From positions 1 to 64,000 of the forward strand of contig JANSLP010000076.1 of the NCBI GenBank assembly GCA_029298735.1: a stretch of 64,000 nucleotides of DNA, read 5' to 3'. Position numbers and translations under genes: made by a program. This DNA is from Ophiostoma sp. CBS 140.51. Lineage: Eukaryota; Ascomycota; Sordariomycetes; Ophiostomatales; Ophiostomataceae. The notes under the pieces were generated by a model. That model saw only the letters and a list, made by a program, of their open reading frames with translations, was not told the origin of the DNA and made no database searches. Every line of letters starts with the position of its first letter. The first letter of the stretch is position 1. Below, piece after piece: positions 22,627 to 32,716 of this stretch.

Positions 22627-23745
22627 ATGGACTCGAGAAAACGGAAGAGCAGCCGGCCTGCCCTCGAGCGGAATGTGCGGGCCAAGCCGTCCAAGTTTGT
22701 CGATGAGGAAGACAGCGACGAGTACGACAACGACATGAGCAAAGCTGGCCGGCGATCCAAGGTTCTTGAGGCCTATTCAGAAGGCGAGAGCGATGGTGAG
22801 GATGATGAGGATGATGAACCCGTCCGTGGCGGCCATGACGAGGACGACGAGGACGAGGACGAGGATGATGAGGACAGCGAAGAGGACGACGGCGAAGAAG
22901 AGGTCGGCCGTGAGGCAACGCCAGAGCCAGAGGCACCTTCGCCGACAGAGAATCTTACTTTCGGCCAGATCCTGAAGAAGCGCGAAAAGAAGTCCAAAGG
23001 GAAGCAGAATGGTGCAGCCTCGGCGTCAGGATCTAAAGCAGTCGATAAAGGCGAAGCACCAACCTCGTGGAAGGACGACAGATCTGGCAAACCGGCCAAG
23101 GGCTTCAAGCCCGCCCGCGCCCACAAGCATGCACCGACAGAGATGTCGAGCCGTTTTGCCGTGAAACGCGGCCGCGACTGGACCAGCGGCGACGCCACGA
23201 TTGCCGGCGTCACTGTCAAGTCGGCCGAAGACCGTTCGCGCGACCCTCGCTTCTTCTTGGCGTCCATGGCGGCACCGCCGACCCGCGCTGACGAGCTGCG
23301 GGCACAGCGCAACTATGCCTTTTTGGACGAGTACCGCGACAGCGAGATGGCACAGATGCGCGAGACGATTGCGCAAAACGACCGGATTGCCAAGACGGAG
23401 CGCAAGAAGCGCGGCGCCAACGCGGTGAACCGGGCCCGGGCCGAGGCGGCCGAGAAGGAGGCGGCGGCGCTGCGGCGGACACTGACGTCGATGGAGGCAC
23501 GCAAGCACGACCGCGAGGCCAAGGAGAAGGCGCAGGCGGTGCTGGACGAGCACAAGAAGCGGGAGCGTGGCCTAGTCAAGGACGGCAAGACGCCGTACTT
23601 CCTCAAGAAGTCGGAGCAGAAGAAGCGTCTGCTGGTGGACAAGTTTGCGGGCATGACGGAGCAGCAGGTAGACAAGGCGATTGAGCGGCGGCGCAAGAAG
23701 GCGCAGACGCGGGAGCGCCGCGAGATGCCGATGCTGCGCCATTAG
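22627..23745 (+). CDS. RRP36: rRNA biogenesis protein RRP36
   Basis: Single exon, 372 aa. RRP36 is a nucleolar component of the 90S pre-ribosome/SSU processome needed for early cleavage of the pre-rRNA that yields 18S. Seen here: a basic start MDSRKRKSSRPALERN, a strongly acidic D/E stretch at about residues 22-95, then the family core with SSRFAVKRGRDW, RSRDPRFFLASM (DPRF near 206), YAFLDEYRDSEM and a long basic helical tail including KDGKTPYFLKKSEQKKR and IERRRKKAQTRERREMP. The last block is diagnostic of the DUF947/RRP36 family. The frame is open upstream to 22453, but I chose the ATG at 22627 (context AACAATGG) because the family starts here and the upstream sequence reads like a leader. 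Converges with COQ8 over a 229-bp gap. Confidence 0.94.
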   Translation: MDSRKRKSSRPALERNVRAKPSKFVDEEDSDEYDNDMSKAGRRSKVLEAYSEGESDGEDDEDDEPVRGGHDEDDEDEDEDDEDSEEDDGEEEVGREATPEPEAPSPTENLTFGQILKKREKKSKGKQNGAASASGSKAVDKGEAPTSWKDDRSGKPAKGFKPARAHKHAPTEMSSRFAVKRGRDWTSGDATIAGVTVKSAEDRSRDPRFFLASMAAPPTRADELRAQRNYAFLDEYRDSEMAQMRETIAQNDRIAKTERKKRGANAVNRARAEAAEKEAAALRRTLTSMEARKHDREAKEKAQAVLDEHKKRERGLVKDGKTPYFLKKSEQKKRLLVDKFAGMTEQQVDKAIERRRKKAQTRERREMPMLRH

Positions 23746-23974
23746 GTGGGTGGACAGGTCAACAAATGATTGTCAGCATACTGGCATACTAAAAAATTGG
23801 ACAATTGGTATTGAAACATGACCGGCGTTCTATTATTTTTATTTTGTTTTATTCTATAGCATGTACATGGCGTATCTTTATACATTATGATGCATTAACA
23901 GTGTGTGTTTAGTGGTACAAGAGTGATTATATATGGAAACAAATGTATGATACAAAGCCGCGAGACCTCCTCCT

Positions 23975-26218
23975 TTAGTTGAGGCCCATCTTCTTGAGGC
24001 TGTCCTCAAACATGCCGCGGCAGGCCACACGGCTCCCCAGCCGGGCACACAGCAAGAAAGCACCACTGAGCTTGCGGTGCAGACTGTACGTCTCCTCGGG
24101 CGGCGGCGTCAGACGCTCACGCACCATGACGGGAATAAACGAGCGGACACGGTCCGTGATCGTCTGGTCCTGGAAGTCGTAAATCTCGGGCGCATCGGCG
24201 CGGAAGGGCTCGGCCAGCGTCATCACAGACTGCGTGTGAGCGTCCAGCATGGCACGGCTCTCGTGGCCCGTCAGGTAGCCCAGGTCGCGCGATAGCGACT
24301 GCACGCTCTCAAGGTCTGAAATGGAGGCAGCTCTCAGCAGGCGCACGTACTGGTCGATAAACTCGGCCGGGTACTCACGCGAGGCGCCAAAGTCGAGCAG
24401 CTCGAGCTTGCTGGTGTTGGCATTGTACAGGAAGTTGGTCCAGTTGGGATCGGTCTGCATAAAGTGGAACTGCGTAATCTCGAGCAGACATAGACGCAGA
24501 ATCTGGGTGCCGATCCAGTCGCGCTGCTCTTGCGTCAGGTCTGGCGCAACCTTGGTGACACCAACACCATCCATAAAGGACATGGTCAGGACCTGCTTGC
24601 CAGATGCTTCGCTAAAGACTTGGGGCACCAAGAAGGCGCCATCAACGCCCGTCTCCTTGGCCTCCTCCAGCAGAGTTTGGAAGCGCTGTGCGCACTCAGC
24701 CTCACGCAGGTAGTCACACTCCCATGCCAGCTCGGTGCGGGCATTGGCAATCGTCTTGTCCAGATACAGACCCTTGGGCAGCATCCGTGTTGCCGTCAGC
24801 AGGATGCCCAGGTTGTCCAGATCCGAGTTGATGGAGTCGGCCACTCCGGGGAACTGGATCTTGACGGCCACAGCGGCGCCGTTGGAACGCAGAGTCGCAC
24901 GATGAACCTGGCCAATAGACGCAGCCGCAATCGGCTTCTCCTCAAACTCGCTGAACAAGTCGCGCCAGTCGGCGCCCAGGTTGGTTGCCAACACACGGTC
25001 ACGCTGCCATGCGGGCATGTAGTCGGCGCCGTCCTGGACACGCTGCAGGACTTCCTGGAGAGGTGCGGGCAGCATTTTGGCGTCCTGGAAGCTCATCATC
25101 TGGCCGAGCTTGAGAGCAGCACCACGCATGCGCGACAGACGGGACACAAGACGCTCGAGGTTGCCGGCACTCAGCATAACCGATCCGCTGTCGCCACTGC
25201 CGCCACCAAAGCCACGGCTGATACTCTCGGTCAGAGCGCCGCCGAGCATGCCGGCAGCAAGACCGCCGTAGTTCCATATCCGGCTCAGACGAGTGGCCGG
25301 CACCTTGGACTCCTTGAGCTCAAAGGCGCGCTTGGGAGGCGCTGCTGGTGTTGCCCGTAGTAGCTGCTCGGGAATGGGTGGAACTTGTGCTGTGCTTGGA
25401 GCATGTGTCTCGACAGTCTCTGTCTTAACAGGCTCGGCCTCTTGGGAAGGGACAGATGATGTTTGCTGCAGTTTTTCTGTTGGCATCACAAGATCCGGTG
25501 TAACCTCAGCTGTCGCCTCAGGCTCAGGCACCGCCTTGGACTCTGAAACTTCCTCAACAACAATATCTGGTTTCTTCTCTTCCACAACAGGAGCCTCTGC
25601 TGGCGCATCTTCCTTTTTTTTACTGAAAACTCCCTGCTCAATGCTCTCTGCCACAGCTGCCGAGACGGGTGTTTGACTGGGTGTCACTGCCGCCGGCCGT
25701 GGTGGCAGCTTTGCCCTAGGATCTAATGGGTGCAGCTTCGGCGGCCCCCCGATCGGTCCTGCAGCCTCAGCCGCCTTTCTCCGAATCTCCTTCAAAGCTC
25801 CGGGTAGTCTTGTTGTCCGCATTTGGGCGCGGTGGATAAATGTAGGTAAAGCAATATCTTCCGGCACGTCGGTCGTCTCTGGCTGTTGGACATCTGGTTT
25901 CGGAGCCTCTTGTGCCGGCTCAGGCGTAGGAGTGGCCGTAGGAGCTGGGGAACTCTCAATTGGCTCAATTGGTTCGATTGATGATGTAGACGCGGTCGAT
26001 GTGGAAGCTGTCGCATCGGCTGTTGCGGCAGCGGGGACACCTTCGGTTAGCTCATCTTCCGTCTTGGCTGCCTCCGGAGCTGGCTTCTTGGGATCCTGCG
26101 GGTTCTGCACAAATGAGGCCCCAATCTGGCGCGAGCGCATGGCCACATGCTTCGTCGCAACGTTTCGAGAAGCGCCGACAACAGCCGCCAAATCGGCAGC
26201 CAGGTCGAGAAACCGCAT
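23975..26218 (-). CDS. COQ8: COQ8 / ABC1 UbiB-family atypical kinase of ubiquinone synthesis
   Basis: Single exon, 747 aa from the ATG at 26218; the frame is open to 26500 but the added residues look like untranslated leader. COQ8 is a mitochondrial inner-membrane protein-kinase-like ATPase needed for assembly and function of the CoQ biosynthetic complex. Visible hallmarks: the KxGQ motif as KLGQMMSFQD (about residue 370), the Ala-rich nucleotide loop AAASIGQVHRA (about 430) in place of a Gly-rich loop, VAVKIQFPG with the catalytic Lys (about 446), the catalytic-loop region QTDPNWTNFLYN (about 595) and LLDFGASREYP with the DFG (about 606). Residues 1-40 are rich in R, A and S, fitting a presequence. 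Residues 50-300 are low in complexity (P, A, E, T), as in other filamentous fungi. Lies tandem with ESS2, both on the minus strand. Confidence 0.95.
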   Translation of the reverse strand: MRFLDLAADLAAVVGASRNVATKHVAMRSRQIGASFVQNPQDPKKPAPEAAKTEDELTEGVPAAATADATASTSTASTSSIEPIEPIESSPAPTATPTPEPAQEAPKPDVQQPETTDVPEDIALPTFIHRAQMRTTRLPGALKEIRRKAAEAAGPIGGPPKLHPLDPRAKLPPRPAAVTPSQTPVSAAVAESIEQGVFSKKKEDAPAEAPVVEEKKPDIVVEEVSESKAVPEPEATAEVTPDLVMPTEKLQQTSSVPSQEAEPVKTETVETHAPSTAQVPPIPEQLLRATPAAPPKRAFELKESKVPATRLSRIWNYGGLAAGMLGGALTESISRGFGGGSGDSGSVMLSAGNLERLVSRLSRMRGAALKLGQMMSFQDAKMLPAPLQEVLQRVQDGADYMPAWQRDRVLATNLGADWRDLFSEFEEKPIAAASIGQVHRATLRSNGAAVAVKIQFPGVADSINSDLDNLGILLTATRMLPKGLYLDKTIANARTELAWECDYLREAECAQRFQTLLEEAKETGVDGAFLVPQVFSEASGKQVLTMSFMDGVGVTKVAPDLTQEQRDWIGTQILRLCLLEITQFHFMQTDPNWTNFLYNANTSKLELLDFGASREYPAEFIDQYVRLLRAASISDLESVQSLSRDLGYLTGHESRAMLDAHTQSVMTLAEPFRADAPEIYDFQDQTITDRVRSFIPVMVRERLTPPPEETYSLHRKLSGAFLLCARLGSRVACRGMFEDSLKKMGLN

Positions 26219-26677
26219 TGTGAGGGAGCGGTGGTGGGTTATGGGATACAAAAGAATGTCGAAAAGTACAGCGGCAGCTACCGCATTGGCATTGGCATGG
26301 TGTGAGCTGGTGAGCTGTCGTGGGATGTCGTCGCAATCAGATAGGCCCGCGAGAGAGAAAGTAAGCTGTCGTGTAGCTCTCGAAATTTTTAAGTGTTGAC
26401 GTTGAAAATAAGTGGGGCTCGTACGAGAAGCTAAATACCAACACAGCGCGACAGAGGGTCGGAGATGGACGACCCAATACCGACGTCCCAATGGATACAA
26501 ATTACATATCTTTTTTAGTCCTATTTATTATCGAATTTGATTGATGTAAGAGGCATAAATTCTGTGTATTTCGGGTGTCCCCTGGGTATCATATGTTTCT
26601 ACGCTAAATAAAATGAAAAATAACTGCCATGAAAATAAAAGGCGGCATGTCTAGTACTGCTCCCATTCCTTCTTCCC
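26219..26677 (-). other. Intergenic ESS2 3' / COQ8 5'
   Basis: 459 bp between the tandem minus-strand genes ESS2 and COQ8. It must hold the ESS2 3' end and the COQ8 promoter. An AT-rich part (about 26,500-26,640) fits the 3' untranslated region of ESS2. No other gene seen. Confidence 0.5.
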
Positions 26678-28174
26678 TCACTGAAGTACGGACCGAATCT
26701 CCCGTAGTCTTGCCCGTCTGCTCCCCTTGGCGTTGTTCTGCTGTCCGCTCTTGCTCTTGTTAAACGCTGAGATCGCATCCTTCCCTGTACTACTACTTCC
26801 ACTACCACCGCCAGTCATGTTGCTCCAGAGCCGCTGTCCAGCTGGCGTCAGTCCACCCGACAGGCGCGGACTATGCGGAGTCGGTGTATGCGGTGTCTGA
26901 CTGGTACGGCCTGTCATACCAACACGTGCCGACGTCCTCTTCGACTGCGCAATGCGCTCGACCATGCGGTGGTGCAGACCCTCCCGCTTGCTCTTGTCCT
27001 GCAGCTGGAACGGGTTCGGCGTGCCGTTGGCCTTGCCAAAGTTGATGATTGGTGGTGCCTCCGGCTCAGGCTCAGGCTCTTCGTCATCGACAAAGGCGTA
27101 TCCATTGACACGAGGTGTCTCGCCACCTATAGTAGACCCAACCAAGGAGCCAGCTGTTGAGTCGGCATCGACACGGCGTGGCTTGCCTGCAATCGCATCG
27201 CGCACAGCAGACAGTGTCGGTGATGGCGGGATTGAGGCACTTGACACAGAACTGCTGCGCCGTCCCTTGAGTTGCTTCTCCTGTTTCTGCTGTTCTGCCA
27301 GCAGTGACTGGCCCGGCAACCGCGTGTTGGCGTACACAATTGATTTGGGCGCCGCAAGGGACTCTGCCTGTGTTTTCTGAGCCACGGTCTCGACAGATCC
27401 CTCAACGCCGTCCGGTAGAAACATGAGTCCGTTCTTGGCCTTGGTGTTCCATGTCTCGGGTGCTGCTGGACGGTCCTGCTGATCCTTGATGGCCAGACGG
27501 TCCTTTTTGTGGCCATTGTCGACGAGGCTGGCGCCAGACTCGATCAGTCGATCCTCCACCTCTTTTTGCTTGAGCTGCATTTTGGACGGCAGCTTGTTGC
27601 CATTGTACAGCCATGCGTGCTTCTCAGCCCGCGCCTGGTTCTGCTTGTCGAGCAGCTTGTAGAAGCTTTCGTTGTCTTCGCTCGTGTATTTGGCCTGGTA
27701 TGCGCCAAGGCTGACGTTTGTATCGGGGCCCGCTGTCGCCTTAGCTGTCGCAGTGGTATTTGTGGATGCAGTCGTGCTGACCGAAACAACGGATGCCGGG
27801 GTATCACCGGCATAGCTCTGTGGTGTCTCGCCTGGACGGCCATCCAAAGATCCGCGAAAAGACGGCGTTTGCAATCGTGATCGATGCCGACGGCCGGGCG
27901 TCATGGCCTCCTTGAGCCGCTTTCCGGCGCTAGAAATCCATACCGGGTCTCTTGATTCGAGTGCGTTCAAGTATTCGTTTTGTTTCTCCGTCTCAACCAG
28001 GCCGGGGAAGAAATCGCGCGCAATAATCTTGGACAATCCGTCTGTGTACGAGTCTTCGTCGAGGACCGTTTTCGGTCGCTGGATGCGCTTGGCTGGTGGT
28101 GGCGGCGGCATCAACTCTGTGTCTGTTCGCTTGCGCACGAGCGCCGAGCTTGTCGATGCGTCTGGTTCGGCCAT
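26678..28174 (-). CDS. ESS2: ESS2 / DGCR14 family spliceosome-associated nuclear protein
   Basis: Single exon, 498 aa. The ESS2 (DGCR14, fission yeast Bis1) family consists of nuclear proteins found with late (C complex) spliceosomes. Seen here: a basic start with KRTDTELMPPPPPAKR, then the family-defining RPKTVLDEDSYTDGLSKII, RDFFPGLVETEKQNEYLNAL, the central NESFYKLLDKQNQARAEKHAWLY written over residues ~165-190, ETWNTKAKNGLMFLPDGVE (~245), the FQLQDKSKREGLHHRMVERI block (~400) and a basic C-terminal end SRRARLREIRSVLQ. The tail carries S/T-P sites. Length agrees with fungal relatives. It is divergent with the PP5 gene over 655 bp that includes a short TGT repeat. Confidence 0.93.
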   Translation of the reverse strand: MAEPDASTSSALVRKRTDTELMPPPPPAKRIQRPKTVLDEDSYTDGLSKIIARDFFPGLVETEKQNEYLNALESRDPVWISSAGKRLKEAMTPGRRHRSRLQTPSFRGSLDGRPGETPQSYAGDTPASVVSVSTTASTNTTATAKATAGPDTNVSLGAYQAKYTSEDNESFYKLLDKQNQARAEKHAWLYNGNKLPSKMQLKQKEVEDRLIESGASLVDNGHKKDRLAIKDQQDRPAAPETWNTKAKNGLMFLPDGVEGSVETVAQKTQAESLAAPKSIVYANTRLPGQSLLAEQQKQEKQLKGRRSSSVSSASIPPSPTLSAVRDAIAGKPRRVDADSTAGSLVGSTIGGETPRVNGYAFVDDEEPEPEPEAPPIINFGKANGTPNPFQLQDKSKREGLHHRMVERIAQSKRTSARVGMTGRTSQTPHTPTPHSPRLSGGLTPAGQRLWSNMTGGGSGSSSTGKDAISAFNKSKSGQQNNAKGSRRARLREIRSVLQ

Positions 28175-28829
28175 AGTTGCGTTGTTGGGTCCGCAATAAT
28201 CCGTTCGCCAAAGGCGGTGGTGTTGTTGTTGTTGTTGTGGGATGAGTTTGAGATTGTAGCTTTGGAGCCTAGTTTCGGCAGCCGGGTCCCGATTTACAGC
28301 GCTCTGTCACTCACTGGTCGTCACTGTTCGTCGGTGGTGCTTGTTATTCGTATTGGTGCATATTGCGGGACCAAACTCGGGCTATGCACCTACCCGTACC
28401 TGCTGTGCTTCGCCTTCGCCCTCGAAAACAGTAAAGGGTCTAGGCGCCGTCCGAACAGGCCTGGCCCAGAAAGAACGTTCGGCCGCCTTCGGTGGCTCCT
28501 TACAGAGGAGAGTATCGTCGCCTCCCCCCACACACAACCAACGGCCTCGCGCACTGCAATTTCGCTGCCTCGCCGAAAACATGCATTTTTTCTTTTGAAA
28601 TTTTGCCGTTGCCTCCACGCTCCGCATTCACCTCCACGTCCTCTCTCGAGTGGCTTTTTCACAATCTCCAGCGTTCTCTTGTTTTTAATTGTTCCACTTC
28701 CTGCAGCAAGCGTCTCCTTCCACCCCCGGCGCTGCGGCCAACGATCCTCCTCCTCCAAAGTATCACCAAATCCCGAAACTCGAACTTCGATCTCCGAACC
28801 CTTCAAACTCCCCTCACCAACCGCCCACC
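28175..28829. promoter_or_regulatory. Divergent promoter region ESS2 / PP5
   Basis: 655 bp between opposite start codons. A (TGT)6 run lies at 28221-28238 in the ESS2 leader/promoter, and the side near the PP5 start is rich in C and T. No gene seen. Confidence 0.55.
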
Positions 28830-30523
28830 ATGACGACGGACAAGGAGAAGGCCCTGGCGGCCAAGAACGACGGCAACAAGGCTTTCCTCAAGCATGACTG
28901 GCCTACAGCAATCGACCACTACTCGCAAGCAATCGAGCTCGACGGCAGTGAACCTACCTACTTTGCGAATCGCGCCCAGGTGCGTCCCCTCCGATCTGAG
29001 TCGCCTGACCGCCCCATACACACATAACGACTTCCTGCTAACATATTGCAGGCGTACCTGAAGACAGAGGCGTACGGCTATGCCATTGCAGACGCCACCA
29101 AGGCCATTGAGCTGGACCCAAAATTCGTCAAGGTAGGTCTTCAAGATCATGGGCCGTTATATGACATATCAGTCTGTTACTGACCATGCTCGCTGCCAGG
29201 CCTACTACCGCCGTGCCCTGGCCTCTGCGGCCATTCTCAAACCAAAAGATGCCCTCCAGGATTTCCGGATTTGTGTCAAGCTCAACCCAGGAAACGTTGA
29301 CGCCAAGGCCAAACTGACCGACTGCCAAAAGGTCGTGCGGCAGCTGCAGTTCTTCGAAGCCATCGAGGTCGGCGACGAGCCGTCCGCGGCCGAGGGCCTC
29401 GATGTTGAGTCTATGGTGGTCAAGGACGACTACGACGGTATGCGGCTGGGCGAGGCAATGACGCAGGAATTTATTGATGACATGACGGAGCGCTTCAAGG
29501 AAGGCAAGAAGATCCACTTGAAGTACGTCTACCAGATTTTGTTGGCTGTCACCAAGATCGTCCACGCCGAGCCTACCATGAAGGAGGTCAAGGTGCCCGA
29601 CGACACGACCCTGACTGTCTGCGGTGACACGCACGGCCAGTACTTTGACCTGATGGAGCTGTTCCGCCTCAACGGCAAACCCTCCGAGAAGCACTGGTAC
29701 CTATTCAACGGCGACTTTGTCGACCGTGGCTCGTGGTCCACCGAGATTGCGCTGCTACTCTACGCCAACAAGTGGCTGCGGCCCGAAGCTTTCTTCCTCA
29801 ACCGCGGCAACCACGAGACCGACGACATGAACCGCGCCTACGGCTTTGAGGGCGAGTGCAAGGCCAAGTACAACGATCGTGTCTTCCGCTTGTTTTCGGA
29901 GAGTTTCTCGGCCCTGCCGCTGGCTACCCTGATCGGTGACAAGTACTTTGTCCTGCACGGCGGTCTGTTCTCGGACGACAACGTGACACTCGACGACATC
30001 CGCAAGCTGGACCGTCATAAGCAGCGCCAGCCCGGCCAGGCCGGTTTGATGATGGAGATGCTGTGGACAGACCCGCAGACCGAGCCTGGCCGGGGTCCCA
30101 GCAAGCGTGGTGTCGGTATGCAGTTCGGTCCCGACGTCACGGCACGCTTCTGCGAGAAGAACGGTCTCGAGGCCATTATCCGCAGTCACGAGGTCCGCAT
30201 GGACGGCTACGAGGAGGAGCACAACGGAAAGTGCATTACGGGTATGTTTTCGGGGTTTGCTTTGATTTTGTGTATTGCTCGTGTATGGCTGCTAACGATA
30301 TCTAGTCTTCTCGGCACCAAAGTACTGTGATATGACAGAGAACCGCGGCGCGTACATCAACATCGGCTCGGACTACAAACTCAACTTCCACCAGTTCGAT
30401 GCTGTGCCACACCCCAACATCCGCCCAATGGTGAGTCCTCCCGTCCGTCGTTAACTTCTTCTCTGGACACCGCTAACTGTCTAGGCGTACGCAAACAACT
30501 CCATGATGTCTTCATTGGTGTAA
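28830..30523 (+). CDS. PPT1: Serine/threonine protein phosphatase 5 (TPR + PP2A-like catalytic domain)
   Basis: Five exons: 28830-28979, 29052-29132, 29200-30241, 30306-30430 and 30485-30523; 1437 nt, 478 aa, the usual PP5 length. PP5 dephosphorylates HSP90-bound clients; its N-terminal TPRs bind HSP90 and also shield the active site. Seen here: three TPRs within residues ~5-120 (AAKNDGNKAFLKHDW; AYLKTEAYGYAIADATKAIE; RALASAAILKPKDALQDF), a linker helix, then the phosphatase core with GDTHGQ (~219), GDFVDRG (~248) and RGNHE (~280), which supply the two-metal ligands, plus SHEVRMDGYEEEHNGKCIT and VFSAPKYCDM split over the third intron. The C-terminus AYANNSMMSSLV matches the family's autoinhibitory tail. 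All introns are 54-72 bp. Without splicing only exon 3 is obvious. Confidence 0.97.
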
Positions 30524-31103
30524 GCATGCTTGGATGTCAGAAGAAAAAATAGTACAACAAAATAAAAATCAAACTTGACAAGCACGAGAACGAATATGGG
30601 AAAGGAAGAGGGGCAGCATTGTGTGGCAAACGGGGCACATGGCGTACCTTTTCTTTCTGTCGTTTGAAAACGAAAATGTGGAGCCTTTGACTTGAAGTTG
30701 ATCCTTTTGGCGAGGGCGTTTTTGAGACCTTTTTTGCTTTTTGGGAGGCGGTTCATCTCTCTGGGGCGCTTCGTCACGGATGCTTGGAACGGGGTTGGCT
30801 TTTTTTTTTGGGCATTTGTGGTGTATTTAACTTTTGGCTGGCAATTTCGTCGTTACTTTGTTGATTCATATGTCGATCCGTGTTCCGTTTGCATCATTAA
30901 TTCGAAAAGCTGTTGTGCCTCTGTCTATTATCGTTTTGAGGATTTTGATTCTTCTTGTGGCACGGCTGTGATGCGTCTCATTCTGCGGGTTGCTGTTGAA
31001 GTAAAATTATGTGACCCATGTCGACCAGCGGACATTTTCGGGAAGAGCCAAGTAGCCATATGTCGTCATATTGATTTATGTTGTCTTTTGTCGTCCCCCG
31101 TTT
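30524..31103. other. Convergent 3' region PP5 / POP8
   Basis: 580 bp between stop codons that face each other. T-rich on the + strand in its right half. No gene seen; short open frames here have no family resemblance. Confidence 0.55.
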
Positions 31104-31577
31104 TCATGTCGCAACATCGCTCCAGATCGCCTGCTGCTCGCTTCGTCTAACAAGGCTACCAAGCCAGTTTCCCGAGGCTCTCAGCCGCAGCGCTGTCGCC
31201 GTGCCACTTCTCGACACACTGCTCCAGGCCGCCAATGCTGCCGCAAAGAGACCCATATCTTCACGTGGAAGCCGGACCCAAAACTCGTTTCCGTCAAGCT
31301 TCAACAGATCGAGCGGCATGGCCCCGCCTGTGGCGCCGAGGAACTGCTTCAGAGCTGCATCGCAGTAGGACCGCACCTGCAGCGCATCGAGCGACCCCTG
31401 TGATTTTGCGTTCTGTACAACCTCGATCTGGGCGTAGGCAAACGGCGGCCGGCCGATCGTGCTGCTGTACAACTCGCGCGACTTGCTCTCTTTGGAGGTT
31501 TTGCTTTTAGAGGCAGTGCTGATAGACGAGGCGAGTGATGTGTTGGCCATGGCCGTGTCTTCCATATCGGCTGCCAT
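31104..31577 (-). CDS. POP8: RNase P/MRP subunit POP8-like protein
   Basis: Single exon, 157 aa. POP8 is a small protein subunit shared by RNase P (tRNA 5' maturation) and RNase MRP (pre-rRNA processing) in fungi. Seen here: a Ser/Lys-rich N-terminal ~40 residues, then the POP8-like core with RPPFAYAQIEVV, LDALQVRSYCDAALKQFLG, MPLDLLKLDGNEFWVRLPRED and a final helix FAAALAAWSS. The order of the strand-helix-strand segments and the WVRLPREDM block match fungal POP8 entries as I remember them. Family members are short and divergent, so the name rests on this pattern and not on a catalytic motif. Start taken at the first ATG; a second in-frame ATG follows nine codons later. Divergent with SPT4. 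Confidence 0.8.
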   Translation of the reverse strand: MAADMEDTAMANTSLASSISTASKSKTSKESKSRELYSSTIGRPPFAYAQIEVVQNAKSQGSLDALQVRSYCDAALKQFLGATGGAMPLDLLKLDGNEFWVRLPREDMGLFAAALAAWSSVSRSGTATALRLRASGNWLGSLVRRSEQQAIWSDVAT

Positions 31578-31962
31578 GGTGAGGGTGCAGAATGATTTTT
31601 TTGTGAATTTTGTGAATTTTGTAATCTCGCACGAACTTGTCTGAGAGTGAGTTTGATGTTGAAGGTGAGTTTGGTGATATGAAGCTTTTGAAAAAATCGC
31701 TTATCTGCATGGAAGCTCTTTGTGATGCAACTAAGCATGTTGTGTTCCTGCGCTAGTCCGTTCGCGGCAATTGAGCACCTCCAAACGCCAACCACTCAAC
31801 TGGCGCCAGGCTGAACCCTTCGAACCTTACAAACTTCAACCTCCAAAAATCGCCAGCAAACCGCATCCAGCTTGCGATTCTCCCCTTTGTCACGATCCTC
31901 CCGCAACCGTCGCGACTTTCGATACCACGGTCTCACCTCTTTCTTCCACGACAACATCCACG
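31578..31962. promoter_or_regulatory. Divergent promoter region POP8 / SPT4
   Basis: 385 bp shared by two oppositely transcribed small genes. The half near SPT4 is rich in C, A and T, as fungal leaders are. No additional gene. Confidence 0.55.
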
Positions 31963-32392
31963 ATGTCAGATAACTACGTGGCTCCCGGTCAGCAGCGCTA
32001 CCTCCGCGCCTGCATGGTCTGCTCCATCGTCATGACTTTCCAGCGCTTCCGTGAAGAGGGCTGCCCAAACTGCGAAGAGTTTTTGCACCTCGCCGGCTCG
32101 CCCGAACAGATCGACACCTGCACGAGCCAGGTCTTCGAGGGCCTCATCACGCTGGCAAACCCCAACAAGTCGTGGGTGGCACGGTGGCAGCGTCTCGACG
32201 GCTACGTGCGTGGCGTGTACGCAATCAAGGTGTCGGGCCAGCTGCCGGACGACGTTCGGGCGCAGCTCGAGGAGGAGCACCGCATCCAATACATACCGTG
32301 GGTTACCTTGCGACGACGACCAAAATTACACAGAATACTGTTTGCTAACTACTTTCTTTAGACGTGATGGAAGCGCGGCCGAGGCCGACTAA
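31963..32392 (+). CDS. SPT4: Transcription elongation factor SPT4
   Basis: Two exons, 31963-32297 and 32362-32392, joined over a 64-bp intron with donor GTGGGT; 366 nt, 121 aa. SPT4 pairs with SPT5 (DSIF) on RNA polymerase II and supports processive elongation through chromatin. The N-terminus carries the four zinc-binding cysteines C17, C20, C34 and C37 (RACMVCSIV and GCPNCEEFL). The SPT5-contact half follows with SWVARWQRLDGYVRGVYAIKV, a near-perfect family block. The join CC|A restores YIPRDGSAAEAD, the conserved ending; reading into the intron instead gives an unrelated tail. Length is normal for fungi. It converges with KIN17 and diverges from POP8. Confidence 0.97.
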
Positions 32393-32716
32393 ATACGACG
32401 GTGGGAGTTCAGCGGATGTTTTGAATATTGCTCTTTGGCACAAAGCGAGCGATTTTTTTTGGCGGAATTCTTGTCTTTACATTGGCGTTTGGGCTGGCGT
32501 TTTTATAGGGAAAATAAATGGTACGGAAAACGTGCGTTCAAGCTTAGACTAGGCGAGCAGGACAATGTGAAGCAAAAGGCTGTAGTAATTGTATCAAATA
32601 AAAAGCATATCATTCCAAAATCAAATTACCGTCCTATATAAGTGGTATAATCCCTGGTTCCTAAAATGCATGCCGACCATGATCCATAACGCCAACGAAA
32701 ACAGCAATCCTCATAA
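32393..32716. other. Convergent 3' region SPT4 / KIN17
   Basis: 324 bp, AT-rich, between two facing stop codons; consistent with overlapping 3' untranslated regions. No gene seen. Confidence 0.6.

Noticed and set aside
26219..26500. 94-codon N-terminal extension of COQ8
   Set aside because: No resemblance to COQ8 proteins; the downstream ATG starts a plausible mitochondrial presequence.
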